64,000 nt of DNA from Paracoccus sp. MBLB3053 (GTDB taxonomy: Bacteria > Pseudomonadota > Alphaproteobacteria > Rhodobacterales > Rhodobacteraceae), in NCBI RefSeq assembly GCF_031822435.1, contig NZ_JAVQLW010000001.1, forward strand, positions 1,185,501 to 1,249,500, given 5' to 3'. Position 1 is the stretch's first letter, and the number at the start of each line of letters is the position of its first letter. The notes under the pieces were generated by a model. That model was not told the DNA's origin, did not search any database, and was given only the letters and a program-made list of their open reading frames with translations. Of the stretch, positions 36,791 to 45,760 are shown piece after piece. The position numbers and the translations under genes were made by a program.

Positions 36791-39225
36791 TCAAACCGCC
36801 TCAATCTCAGCGCATTGGTCACGACGAAGACCGATGACAGGGCCATTGCAGCCGCCGCCAGCATGGGCGAAAGGCGGGGGCCCCCAAAGGGCACCAATAT
36901 GCCCATGGCCACGGGGATCAGTGCCGCGTTGTAGAAGAACGCCCAGAACAGGTTCTGCCGGATATTCTGCATCACCGCCCGCGAAAGGCGCACCGCACGA
37001 GCGACGCCATGTGGATCGCCGCCGACCAGAACGACCTCGGCCGATTCGATGGCTATATCCGTTCCACTGCCGATTGCGATTCCGGTTCCCGCAGCCGCAA
37101 GGGCCGGTGCGTCATTGATGCCGTCGCCGACAAACACCGTGCCTTCGCCCATTTCGCGAATTGCCTCCAGTTTGCCTTCGGGCAGGACGCCTGCGATGAC
37201 CTTGTCGATGCCTAGCTTCTTGCCCACGGATTCGGCGGTAGGTCGGACATCGCCAGAGATGAGCACGGTCCGAAGCCCCAGTTCATGTAAATCCCGCAGG
37301 GCTTCGGCGGCCCCCGGGCGGATCGGATCATTCAGGGCCATCGCCGCCACGTGACGTCCATCGACGGCAAGATGAACGGGCGTTGCCCCGTCTGCGGCCC
37401 AATCCTTCGCATGTTGCAGCAGCTCTTCGTCGGTCGGGATGTCTGCTTCACGCAGTGCGATCTCGTTGCCGATGAGCAGCCGGTGCCCGTCGACCTCTGC
37501 CGAAAGGCCGCGCCCGGCCTGCGCCGCCACCCTGGAGGCATTGGCAAGCGTCAGACCTTCCGCTGCGGCCGCAGCGACGATCGCGGCAGAAAGAGGATGC
37601 TCCGATCTGGCTTCCGCGGATGCTGCGAGGCGAAGAGTTTCTTGCCGGGTCATGTCGCGGCATTCGATCGCTGTCAGCGCGGGTCGTCCCTCGGTGAGTG
37701 TTCCTGTCTTGTCGAAACCGATGACCCGGGCTTCCGCAAGGTTTTGCAGCGCATCGCCACGGCGGAACAGGACGCCCAGTTCCGCGCCCCTGCCGGTGCC
37801 CACCATGATCGAGACCGGCACCGCCAGACCCATGGCGCAGGGGCAGGCGATGATCAGGACCGAAATCGCCGCGACCAGTGCCTGGCTCAGCGATCCGGTG
37901 GCGCCGATCCAGATGAGAAAGGCTGCAATCGCAAGGCCGATCACAACGGGGACGAAGATGCCGGTCACCCGGTCCACCACCGCCTGAACTGGCAGCTTCG
38001 AGGACTGCGCATCCTCGACCAGCTTGATGATCCGCGACAGCACCGTATCGGCGCCGATTGCCGTGACTTCATAGCTGAGCGCGGACGAACCGTTGATGGT
38101 GCCCCCGGTGACCGGATCGCCTTCGGATTTACCGACCGGCAGCGGTTCCCCCGTCAGCATGGATTCGTCGATCGAGCCATTCCCTTCGGAAACGACGCCA
38201 TCCGCAGCGACGCGCTCTCCGGGTCTCAGCTGGACGATGTCGCCGGGTCTAAGCTGCGCGATCGGCGTTTCGACGACCTCTCCGTTCCGGACGACCCGCG
38301 CGGTTTCGGGTGCCAGATCCATGAGACGCCTGATCGCCTCGCCCGCCTGTCCCTTTGCCCGCGCCTCGAGCCAGCGCCCCATCAGGATCAGGGTGACGAT
38401 GACGGCCGAGGCTTCGAAATAGACATGCCGGGAATCCTCGGGCAGCATCCCCGAAGCGAAGGTCGCGACCGTCGAATAGGACCATGCAGCTGCCGCGCCC
38501 AGTGCGACCAGACTGTTCATTTCCGGTCGGCCATGCATCAGGGCGGGGATGCCGATCCGAAAGAAGACACGACCCGGACCCGCCAGCACGGCAGTCGCGA
38601 GGATGAATTCCACGACCCAGAGCGTTTGCCGTCCGATCGCCTGGTAAAGCCAGTGATGGAAGCTGGGCACAAGGTGGCCGCCCATTTCGGCCAAAAAGAT
38701 CGGCAGGGTCAGCATCAGCGCAATGAGAAAGCGCCGCTTCATACCTGCCCCATCGGCCCCGTGGTCGTGAAGATGAGGTTTTTCCGTCTGGTCCTGGGGT
38801 TTTGCGGGGTAACCCATCGCGCTGACATGCCCTGCCAGCGCATCTGGACTGATTGCAGCGGAATGCGTGATCGTGCCGGTCCCGGTCGCCAGGTTGACGG
38901 TTGCAGATTGAACGCCGGGCATGCTGTTCAAGGTTTTTTCGATCCGGGCCACGCAGGACGCGCAGCTCATGCCCTCGATCGCCAGGCGCGTCTCCTCCGG
39001 GATGGCGGGATAGCCGGCATTTTCCAGCGCGGCGATGGCCTTGGCAACGGTCTCGGGATGATCCACGCGAAATCGGGCACGACCGGTCGCGAGGTTGACC
39101 CGCGGGTCGCTGACCCCCGCGACGGCGGCAAGGGCTTTTTCGACCCGACCCATGCAGGATGCGCAGCTCATGCCCGATACGGCCAGATCTGTATCCGACC
39201 CGGGGAGCGTGGTTTTGTTGTTCAT
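36787..39225 (-). CDS. copA: Copper-exporting P1B-type ATPase
   Basis: 812 residues. Two N-terminal heavy-metal domains each carry GMSCASC (first at Cys21/Cys24). The transport Cys pair is in IACPCAMGL, the phosphorylated Asp in DKTGTLTEG, the nucleotide-domain HP in SEHPLSAAI, and the hinge in GDGINDAPAL. Pumps Cu(I) from cytoplasm to periplasm. The 393-bp upstream region holds a likely promoter but no recognisable cueR gene. Confidence 0.96.
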   Translation of the reverse strand: MNNKTTLPGSDTDLAVSGMSCASCMGRVEKALAAVAGVSDPRVNLATGRARFRVDHPETVAKAIAALENAGYPAIPEETRLAIEGMSCASCVARIEKTLNSMPGVQSATVNLATGTGTITHSAAISPDALAGHVSAMGYPAKPQDQTEKPHLHDHGADGAGMKRRFLIALMLTLPIFLAEMGGHLVPSFHHWLYQAIGRQTLWVVEFILATAVLAGPGRVFFRIGIPALMHGRPEMNSLVALGAAAAWSYSTVATFASGMLPEDSRHVYFEASAVIVTLILMGRWLEARAKGQAGEAIRRLMDLAPETARVVRNGEVVETPIAQLRPGDIVQLRPGERVAADGVVSEGNGSIDESMLTGEPLPVGKSEGDPVTGGTINGSSALSYEVTAIGADTVLSRIIKLVEDAQSSKLPVQAVVDRVTGIFVPVVIGLAIAAFLIWIGATGSLSQALVAAISVLIIACPCAMGLAVPVSIMVGTGRGAELGVLFRRGDALQNLAEARVIGFDKTGTLTEGRPALTAIECRDMTRQETLRLAASAEARSEHPLSAAIVAAAAAEGLTLANASRVAAQAGRGLSAEVDGHRLLIGNEIALREADIPTDEELLQHAKDWAADGATPVHLAVDGRHVAAMALNDPIRPGAAEALRDLHELGLRTVLISGDVRPTAESVGKKLGIDKVIAGVLPEGKLEAIREMGEGTVFVGDGINDAPALAAAGTGIAIGSGTDIAIESAEVVLVGGDPHGVARAVRLSRAVMQNIRQNLFWAFFYNAALIPVAMGILVPFGGPRLSPMLAAAAMALSSVFVVTNALRLRRFE

Positions 39226-39618
39226 GATGTTTCTCCTGACTGAATTGCGATGAAGCAGGGTTCAGACAGGTAGGGGAGGCGCCTGTGGGCGAAGATGCGC
39301 GATCTGCGGCTCCATCAGCGGAGGCATTCTCAGACGGATCGGCGGGACGGGCCTTGATCGGGCAACCGCGATCCGCGCGCCCAAGTGGCAACGGCACCCC
39401 CGACCACCGCGGCCACGGCATTCATGTCGCGGTCGGGTGGGCGCCTGGCGCGGGGTTCGTAACGTGATTTTGGTCGCGCAGCACATGAATTGGGCTCCAA
39501 TCAGGTGCAAGCTAGGCACGTTCTTGCGCGCATTCAAGCGCGTCACGGCGCTTTGAGTTGATCCCGCGCCACTGAAACGTTACCGCAAAAGGCAACGATT
39601 GCTTGAAGTCAGGAATGG
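39226..39618. other. Gene-poor stretch between copA and the L,D-transpeptidase gene
   Basis: 393 bp with divergent promoters. An open minus-strand frame (39262-39546) has a Pro-rich end (RLRMPPLMEPQIAHLRPQAPPLPV) reminiscent of short metal-related proteins, but no convincing ribosome site or N-terminus; it may be a decayed gene. Nothing else seen. Confidence 0.4.
39509..39537 (-). promoter_or_regulatory. Possible promoter of copA transcript
   Basis: Minus-strand TTGAAT (39537-39532), 17-bp spacer and TAGCTT (39514-39509). The -10 lies in an imperfect palindrome GTGC-N7-GCAC (39506-39520). It lacks the 19-bp spacer typical of CueR promoters. It would give a leader near 275 bases. Confidence 0.4.
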
Positions 39619-40203
39619 ATGATGAACCGCCGTCAGATGCTGATGCTTTCCCTGCCGCTGGTGGCCGCGCCTTCTCTGGCGCTGGCCCAGAACAGTGCGT
39701 CCGCCGCCCCGGCTGCGAAGCCCACGGCCAAGCGAGACCCCTATGCCCCTACCGAAGTCGCGATCCGCTCGGATTTTGAGGTTGGCAGCATTGTCGTCGT
39801 GTCGAAGGACTTTTTCCTTTACCACGTCGTCTCGCCGGGTCGGGCGATCCGCTACGGCGTTGCCGTTGGCAAGGACGAACTCATCTGGCGCGGGCGCGCC
39901 ACCGTCGGGCGCAAGACGGAATGGCCGAGCTGGAAACCCACCCCGGCCATGATCAAGCGCAAGCCGCAGCAATATGGCAAATGGGCCGATGGCATGCCGG
40001 GCGGCCCGACCAACCCGCTGGGCGCGCGGGCGCTCTATCTCTACGACGCCAATGGCAATGACACGTCGATCCGCATCCATGGGACGACCGAGCCCGGTTC
40101 GATCGGTCGCGCGGTTTCGAATGGCTGCCTGCGCATGCGCAACGAGGCCGTGATGGACCTTTACGAACAGGTTCCGGTCGGCACTCCCGTCTATGTCTAC
40201 TGA
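39619..40203 (+). CDS. L,D-transpeptidase (YkuD family)
   Basis: 194 residues. A signal peptide (LMLSLPLVAAPSLALA) directs it to the periplasm. The catalytic region reads IRIHGTTEPGSIGRAVSNGCLRM, with the nucleophilic Cys at about 170. Such enzymes make 3-3 peptidoglycan cross-links or attach lipoproteins. Two ATG codons adjoin (39619 and 39622); AGGA favours the second. Its stop abuts the mnmH start. Confidence 0.92.
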   Translation: MMNRRQMLMLSLPLVAAPSLALAQNSASAAPAAKPTAKRDPYAPTEVAIRSDFEVGSIVVVSKDFFLYHVVSPGRAIRYGVAVGKDELIWRGRATVGRKTEWPSWKPTPAMIKRKPQQYGKWADGMPGGPTNPLGARALYLYDANGNDTSIRIHGTTEPGSIGRAVSNGCLRMRNEAVMDLYEQVPVGTPVYVY

Positions 40204-41256
40204 TTGGACATCCGTCTGACATCCCTGTCGAACCCGGCGCTGTCCGGGTTCGACACGATCATCGACACGCGCTCGCCCTCGGAATTCGCCGAAGATCACC
40301 TGCCGGGCGCGCTCAACCTGCCGGTCCTTTCTGACGAAGAGCGCGCGCAGGTCGGTACGATCTATAAACAAATTTCTCCTTTCGATGCCCGCAAGCTTGG
40401 CGGCGCGATGGTCGCGGCGAATGCCGCGCGCCATATCTCCGGTCCGCTGTCCGGCTTTGGCGGCGGGTGGCGGCCACTGGTCTATTGCTGGCGGGGCGGG
40501 CAGCGCTCGGGCGCCTTCGCGACGATCCTTTCGCAGATCGGATGGCGGGTCGGCCGGATCGAGGGCGGTTACAAGGCCTGGCGCGCGCTGGTCATTGAAC
40601 GGGTCGCCGGGCCGGTCTGTGCACCTGTCATCGTGCTTGACGGAAATACCGGTAGCGCCAAGACCGAGATCCTGCATCGACTCGCCGCACGAGGGCATCA
40701 GGTGATCGACATCGAGGGTTTGGCGAACCACCGGGGCAGCCTTTTCGGCGCGATGCCGGGCGGGCAACCGGCGCAGAAGCTGTTCGAAGGGCGGCTTGCG
40801 CTGGGTCTCGAAGGGTTGGACCCCAGTCGTCCGGTTCTGGTCGAGGCCGAGAGTTCGCGCATCGGCGATCTGAACCTTCCGCGCGGCATCTGGAAGGCAA
40901 TCATTTCGGCACCGCGCATCCGGCTTTCGGTTCCGGTCGAGGCCCGCGCGGCCTATACCGCCGCAAGCTATGCCGATGCCTGCGCCGACCCGAGAAGGCT
41001 CGCGCGGATCGTCGATGGGTTGCGGCCCCTGCATTCGGCAGAGCTGATCGACGACTGGTTGCGGATGGTCGACAAGTCCGATTGGACCGCCTTGGCGGAA
41101 GGTCTGATGCGCGCTCATTACGATCCGCGATACGAAAAGCACCGCGCGCGCCACGATGACGGAAGCGGTGCGATCGTGCGGCTTGAGGACTTGTGCGACC
41201 TGGATGCGGCCGCGTTGGCGGTCGAGGCGGCCTTAGCCGCGCAGGAAGCGCCTTAG
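40204..41256 (+). CDS. mnmH: tRNA 2-selenouridine synthase
   Basis: 350 residues. A rhodanese domain holds the catalytic Cys in VYCWRGGQRSG; a P-loop-like GNTGSAKTE follows near residue 145. MnmH converts 2-thiouridine to 2-selenouridine at wobble U34 via a geranylated intermediate. The start is TTG directly after the transpeptidase TGA, with no good ribosome site, so coupled translation is likely. Its last 24 bp overlap the convergent phosphorylase gene. Selenophosphate synthase is not in the window. Confidence 0.92.
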   Translation: MDIRLTSLSNPALSGFDTIIDTRSPSEFAEDHLPGALNLPVLSDEERAQVGTIYKQISPFDARKLGGAMVAANAARHISGPLSGFGGGWRPLVYCWRGGQRSGAFATILSQIGWRVGRIEGGYKAWRALVIERVAGPVCAPVIVLDGNTGSAKTEILHRLAARGHQVIDIEGLANHRGSLFGAMPGGQPAQKLFEGRLALGLEGLDPSRPVLVEAESSRIGDLNLPRGIWKAIISAPRIRLSVPVEARAAYTAASYADACADPRRLARIVDGLRPLHSAELIDDWLRMVDKSDWTALAEGLMRAHYDPRYEKHRARHDDGSGAIVRLEDLCDLDAAALAVEAALAAQEAP

Positions 41257-42030
41257 CACCTTTTCAAGCTTCGCGGCACCAAGTGGCGCCATGGCCTTGG
41301 TATGCTCATGGCTGATCGATTCATCCGACATCCCGGCACCCATATTGGTGATGACTGAAACCGCGGCGCAGCGCAGGCCAAGGAACCGTCCCAGGATCAC
41401 CTCGGGGACAGTGGACATTCCGACCGCATCGGCGCCCAGGACACGTGCCGCCCGGATTTCGGCCGGCGTTTCGAACGAGGGGCCCGAAAACCAGCAATAG
41501 ACACCTTCGGGCAGGTCGACGCCTTCGGCCTTGGCTGCAGCCCTGAGACCGGCGCGGATCTCAACGTCATGCGCATCGGTCATTGGGACGAAGCGCGCCT
41601 CCGAAGGTTCGCCGATCAGGGGGTTGGTGCCGGCAAAGGCAATATGATCCGACAGCATCATCAGCGATCCGGGCTGCATCTCGGCGCGCAGAGAACCGGC
41701 CGCATTTGTCAGGATCAGTCCGCCGCAGCCCAGATCCCGCAGCACCTCAAGCGGCAGGCGCATGACATCGGCTCGGCCGGATTCGTAGTAATGCGCGCGT
41801 CCGCCCAAGACCGCGACCCGCCGCCCCTCAAGCTGACCAATGACAAGTTGGGGGACATGGCCCGAAACCCCCGCATGAGGAAAGCCCGGCAAATCCAGAT
41901 AGGGGATCGCGACGCCCTGGACGGTTTCGGCCAGATGGCCGAGGCCGGAGCCAAGGATCAGAGCATATTCCGGCGGCTCTGACCCAGCATAGTCGCGGAT
42001 CAGATGGGCAAGTTCAGCGCTCTTTGACAT
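41233..42030 (-). CDS. Purine nucleoside phosphorylase
   Basis: 265 residues from ATG 42030, preceded by GGAG. Trimeric PNP family: ILGSGLGHLAE, HAGVSGHVPQLVIG, GRAHYYESG, and MSTVPEVILGRFLGL. It splits purine nucleosides with phosphate into base and (deoxy)ribose-1-phosphate. The gene overlaps the permease stop by 17 bases and closes the nucleoside importer operon, so imported nucleosides feed straight into it. Confidence 0.94.
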   Translation of the reverse strand: MSKSAELAHLIRDYAGSEPPEYALILGSGLGHLAETVQGVAIPYLDLPGFPHAGVSGHVPQLVIGQLEGRRVAVLGGRAHYYESGRADVMRLPLEVLRDLGCGGLILTNAAGSLRAEMQPGSLMMLSDHIAFAGTNPLIGEPSEARFVPMTDAHDVEIRAGLRAAAKAEGVDLPEGVYCWFSGPSFETPAEIRAARVLGADAVGMSTVPEVILGRFLGLRCAAVSVITNMGAGMSDESISHEHTKAMAPLGAAKLEKVLRRFLRG

Positions 42031-42982
42031 AGGGCTCTCCGCCCGCGCGGGGCGGGATGGCACGGCCGACGAAACCGGCCAGGATGATGACGGTCAGGAT
42101 ATAGGGCAGCGCGCTCATGAACATCGAAGGGATGGTGATGATCCCCAGGTCGAGATTCGGGAAACGGTTCGCGAGTGCCTCGAGCAGGCCAAAAAGGAAG
42201 GTCGCGCCCAACGCGCTCCATGGGCGCCATTTCGCGAAGATCAGCGCGGCGAGCGCGATAAAGCCTCGGCCCGCCGTCATTTCCTTGACGAAACCTGCCG
42301 AGATGCCCGTGGCGAGATAGGCTCCAGCGATCCCGCAAAGCAGGCCGCAGATCGCCACTGCTGCATAGCGCAGCCGGGTGACTGAAACACCGGCCGTATC
42401 GACCGAGGCCGGATTTTCGCCGACCGCGCGCAGTCGCAGGCCGAAGCGGGTGCGAAAAAGCACCCACCATGTCAACGGCACCATCGCGAAGGCGACATAG
42501 ACGAGGATGGTATGGCCCGAAATCAGCTCGGCATAGATCGGGCCGATCACCGGAACCGGACGCAGGGCATCGGCGAAGGGCAAGGTGATCTCGGTAAAGC
42601 GCGCTGCGCCGCCCAACGACGGTGTCCGCCCGCCGAGCCCGAAGATCTTCTGACCCAGGAGCACCGTCAGGCCGGACGCCAGGAAGTTGATCGCGACTCC
42701 CGAAATCAGCTGGTTGCCCCGGAATGTAATCGATGCGAGCCCGTGGATCAGCGACATGGCCAGCGCTCCGGCGATGCCGGCCACCAGCCCCAGCCAGGCG
42801 TTGCCCGTCGCATAGGCGACAGATGCGGCGGTAAAGGCCGCCATCAACATCTTGCCTTCGAGCCCGATGTCGAAGACGCCCGCACGCTCGGAATAAAGCC
42901 CTGCCAGACAGGCCAGCAGCAGTGGCGTCATCAGGCGAACCGCGGAATCGAGGATCTGGATGATCGTCGGGAAGTCCATCAT
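42014..42982 (-). CDS. Nucleoside ABC transporter permease 2
   Basis: 322 residues, about eight to nine helices. LYSERAGVFDIGLEGKMLMAAF is the signature of the BPD_transp_2 family of the BMP/nucleoside type, and LRAVGENPASVDTAGVSV is the loop that contacts the ATPase. It pairs with the permease upstream, overlapping it by four bases. Confidence 0.92.
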   Translation of the reverse strand: MMDFPTIIQILDSAVRLMTPLLLACLAGLYSERAGVFDIGLEGKMLMAAFTAASVAYATGNAWLGLVAGIAGALAMSLIHGLASITFRGNQLISGVAINFLASGLTVLLGQKIFGLGGRTPSLGGAARFTEITLPFADALRPVPVIGPIYAELISGHTILVYVAFAMVPLTWWVLFRTRFGLRLRAVGENPASVDTAGVSVTRLRYAAVAICGLLCGIAGAYLATGISAGFVKEMTAGRGFIALAALIFAKWRPWSALGATFLFGLLEALANRFPNLDLGIITIPSMFMSALPYILTVIILAGFVGRAIPPRAGGEPYVKER

Positions 42983-44073
42983 GCCCCCTTCCGGCCGAAG
43001 GCCGAGAACAGCCGCTCAAGAGGAATGCGAACCATGTTGTCGAGTGCGCCGGTAAACAGGATGACCAGCGCCTGAATGACCACGATCAGCTCGCGCGGGA
43101 TCGACGTCCATAGCGCGAGCTCGCCTCCGCCCTGGTAAAGGAAGCCGAAGAGGAAGGCCGCGAGCAGGATGCCGAACGGGTGGTTGCGCCCCATGAGCGC
43201 AACGGCGATGCCGATGAAGCCCGCGCCCTCGACCGCGTTCAGGACCAGGCGTTCGGCCTCGCCCATGACGTTGTTGATCGCCATCAGGCCCGCCAGCCCG
43301 CCCGAAATCAGCATGGCGATCACGGTGACGCGGACCGGAGAGATCCCGGCATAGATCGCGCCGCGTTCGGATTTTCCGAAAGCGCGGATCTCGTATCCCA
43401 GGCGCGAACGCCAGATCAGCAGCCAGGTCAGGAAGCAGGCGGCGACGGCGACGAAGAAGGTCACGTTGGCGGGCGTGTTCTTGCCCCATTCGATGCCGAA
43501 ACTCAGCGCCATGTCCGAAAGTTTGGGCAGATGCGTCGCGTCTGGAAAGCGGGCCGAGGCAGGGTCCATGCTGCCTACGGGGCGCAGGACGTTGACCAGA
43601 ACATAGTTCAGGAGCGCCGCTGCGATGAAGTTGAACATGATCGTCGTGATGACGATATGGCTGCCGCGTTTGGCTTGCAGCCATGCCGGGATCAGGGCCC
43701 AGAGCGCGCCGAACAGGGCCGCGCCGATCATGGCGGCGGGCAGGGCGATCGCCCAATGTGGCCAAGGCACTGACAGGAGCACCAGCGCGACGCCAAGGCC
43801 GCCCATCGCGGCCTGACCTTCGCCGCCGATATTGAACAGGCCGCCGTGATAGGCGACCATGACGGCAAGGCCGGTGAAGATGAAGTTGGTCGTGTAGTAA
43901 AGTGTAAAGCCCCAGCCATAGCTGGACCCCAAGGCGCCTTCGACCATGACCTTCAACGCCTCGGCCGGGCTTTCACCGATCGCAAGGATCACCAGCGCCG
44001 AGATCGCAAAGGCCAGCAACAGCGAGATCAACGGCGTCAGGATCACATCCGCCCATTTCGGCATTCGGTCCAT
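42979..44073 (-). CDS. Nucleoside ABC transporter permease 1
   Basis: 364 residues. FNIGGEGQAAMGGLGVALVL is characteristic of the first permease of BMP-type nucleoside importers; IRAFGKSERGAIYAGI is the coupling loop. I start at ATG 44073 with AGGA eight bases ahead; the frame is open for 34 more codons but that part lacks family features. Confidence 0.92.
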   Translation of the reverse strand: MDRMPKWADVILTPLISLLLAFAISALVILAIGESPAEALKVMVEGALGSSYGWGFTLYYTTNFIFTGLAVMVAYHGGLFNIGGEGQAAMGGLGVALVLLSVPWPHWAIALPAAMIGAALFGALWALIPAWLQAKRGSHIVITTIMFNFIAAALLNYVLVNVLRPVGSMDPASARFPDATHLPKLSDMALSFGIEWGKNTPANVTFFVAVAACFLTWLLIWRSRLGYEIRAFGKSERGAIYAGISPVRVTVIAMLISGGLAGLMAINNVMGEAERLVLNAVEGAGFIGIAVALMGRNHPFGILLAAFLFGFLYQGGGELALWTSIPRELIVVIQALVILFTGALDNMVRIPLERLFSAFGRKGA

Positions 44074-44137
44074 CAGCAGTTCCTCGTGGGGTCTTGGGTC
44101 ATTCCCGGCTTCCGCGGGGGTGCAGATCGGCGACGGT

Positions 44138-45760
44138 TCATTCCGCACCTCTCGCATGACTGCCGGGATGGGCATCGGCGGGTGGAAGCGCGTCTTCTGG
44201 TGAGGTCGTCGCGGGATCTATCCCGGCCATGAGACAGCCCAGGTCGGCTGTCGTGGCCTCGTCCGGCAGTCGCTCGCCCATGATGCGGCCATCGAACATC
44301 ACGGCGATCCGGTCGGACAGCGCGAGGATTTCGTCCAGTTCGACCGACACCAGAAGGACGGCCTTGCCGGCGTCGCGCAGCTCGACGATCCGCTTGTGAA
44401 TGAATTCGATCGCGCCGATATCAACGCCGCGCGTCGGCTGCCCGATCAGCAAGAGGTCCGGGTTGCGCTCGACCTCGCGGGCCACCACGATCTTCTGCTG
44501 GTTGCCACCCGAGAAGCTTTTGGCCGCAAGCTCGGGATTCGGCGGGCGAACATCGAAACGTTCCATTTTCCTGATCGCATCCGCGCGGATGGCCGATTGG
44601 TCCATCAACATGCCCTGGCCGAATTCTGGTGCATCGTGATATCCGAAAGCCACGTTTTCCCAGGCGGCGAAATCCATGATCAGCCCCTCGACCTGCCGGT
44701 CCTCGGGGACATGGCCGATGCCGGCATGGCGACGGGCGCGGGCGTCTGAACCTGTCAACGGCAGCGGCTCTCCCCTAAGACGGATCTCGCCATCCAGCTT
44801 CGCCCCCGGCTCGGGGTAGCCGCCCAGGATTTCCAGCAACTGGGTCTGGCCATTGCCTGCCACGCCGGCAATCCCGACGATCTCGCCAGCGCGGATATCC
44901 AGATCAATGCCGCGCAGTCTTTCGATGCCATCGGTATCGGTCATGCGCAGGCCCCGCACCTCGAGGACCGGAGCGCCGGCCCGGGCGGGCGGCTTGTCGA
45001 CCGTTAGCAGGACCTTGCGGCCGACCATCAGCTCGGCGAGTTCGGTCGGGCTGGTTTCCGCGGTCTTGACCGAGGCGACCATTTCTCCGCGCCGCATGAC
45101 CGAGACATTGTCGGTAATCTCCATGATCTCGCGCAGCTTGTGGGTGATCAGGATGATCGTCTTGCCCTCATCGCGCAGGCCGCGCAGGATGCGGAACAGG
45201 TGATCCGCCTCGGCCGGGGTCAGGACGCCGGTCGGCTCATCAAGGATCAGGATGTCGGCCTGGCGGTAAAGCGCCTTCAGGATCTCGACCCGCTGCTGAT
45301 GCCCGACGGAAAGATCCTCGATCAACGCGTCGGGATCGACCTGCAGTTCGTATTCACTTGCCAATCGCTTCAGCTCGCTCCGCGCCCGCGAAAGCGAGGG
45401 ACGCAGCAGGCGGCCATCCTCGGCACCAAGGATGATGTTTTCAAGAACCGAGAAGTTCTGAACCAGCTTGAAGTGCTGGAAGACCATGCCGATCCCTGCA
45501 CGGATCGCGGTCTGGCTGTCCTGGATCGCAATGGGTTTCCCGCCGATCAGGATTTCGCCCGAATCGGGGCGGTAGAAGCCGTAGAGGATCGACATCAGGG
45601 TCGATTTTCCGGCTCCGTTCTCGCCAATGATGCCATGGATCGTCCCGCGGGGGACGATCAGGTCGATATCCTTGTTTGCCTGCACCGGCCCGAAGGCCTT
45701 GGAGATCCCCCGCAATTCAATTGCGGGGCCCCCTTTCACGGCTTCGGGCCGCGCCGTCAT
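44138..45760 (-). CDS. Nucleoside ABC transporter ATP-binding protein
   Basis: 540 residues with two fused nucleotide-binding domains, as in sugar/nucleoside importers. The first has a full Walker A (GENGAGKST) and signature LSVGHQQRVEI; the second has the altered Walker A GVAGNGQTQ and signature FSGGNQQKIVVARE. The start overlaps the BMP stop by one base (TAATG). Confidence 0.94.
   Translation of the reverse strand: MTARPEAVKGGPAIELRGISKAFGPVQANKDIDLIVPRGTIHGIIGENGAGKSTLMSILYGFYRPDSGEILIGGKPIAIQDSQTAIRAGIGMVFQHFKLVQNFSVLENIILGAEDGRLLRPSLSRARSELKRLASEYELQVDPDALIEDLSVGHQQRVEILKALYRQADILILDEPTGVLTPAEADHLFRILRGLRDEGKTIILITHKLREIMEITDNVSVMRRGEMVASVKTAETSPTELAELMVGRKVLLTVDKPPARAGAPVLEVRGLRMTDTDGIERLRGIDLDIRAGEIVGIAGVAGNGQTQLLEILGGYPEPGAKLDGEIRLRGEPLPLTGSDARARRHAGIGHVPEDRQVEGLIMDFAAWENVAFGYHDAPEFGQGMLMDQSAIRADAIRKMERFDVRPPNPELAAKSFSGGNQQKIVVAREVERNPDLLLIGQPTRGVDIGAIEFIHKRIVELRDAGKAVLLVSVELDEILALSDRIAVMFDGRIMGERLPDEATTADLGCLMAGIDPATTSPEDALPPADAHPGSHARGAE

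Noticed and set aside
37351-39243. 630-codon plus-strand frame across copA
   Set aside because: Antisense of the copper ATPase, which has all catalytic motifs.
39580-41154. 524-codon minus-strand frame across the L,D-transpeptidase and mnmH genes
   Set aside because: Both plus-strand proteins are recognisable families; the antisense product has no domain.
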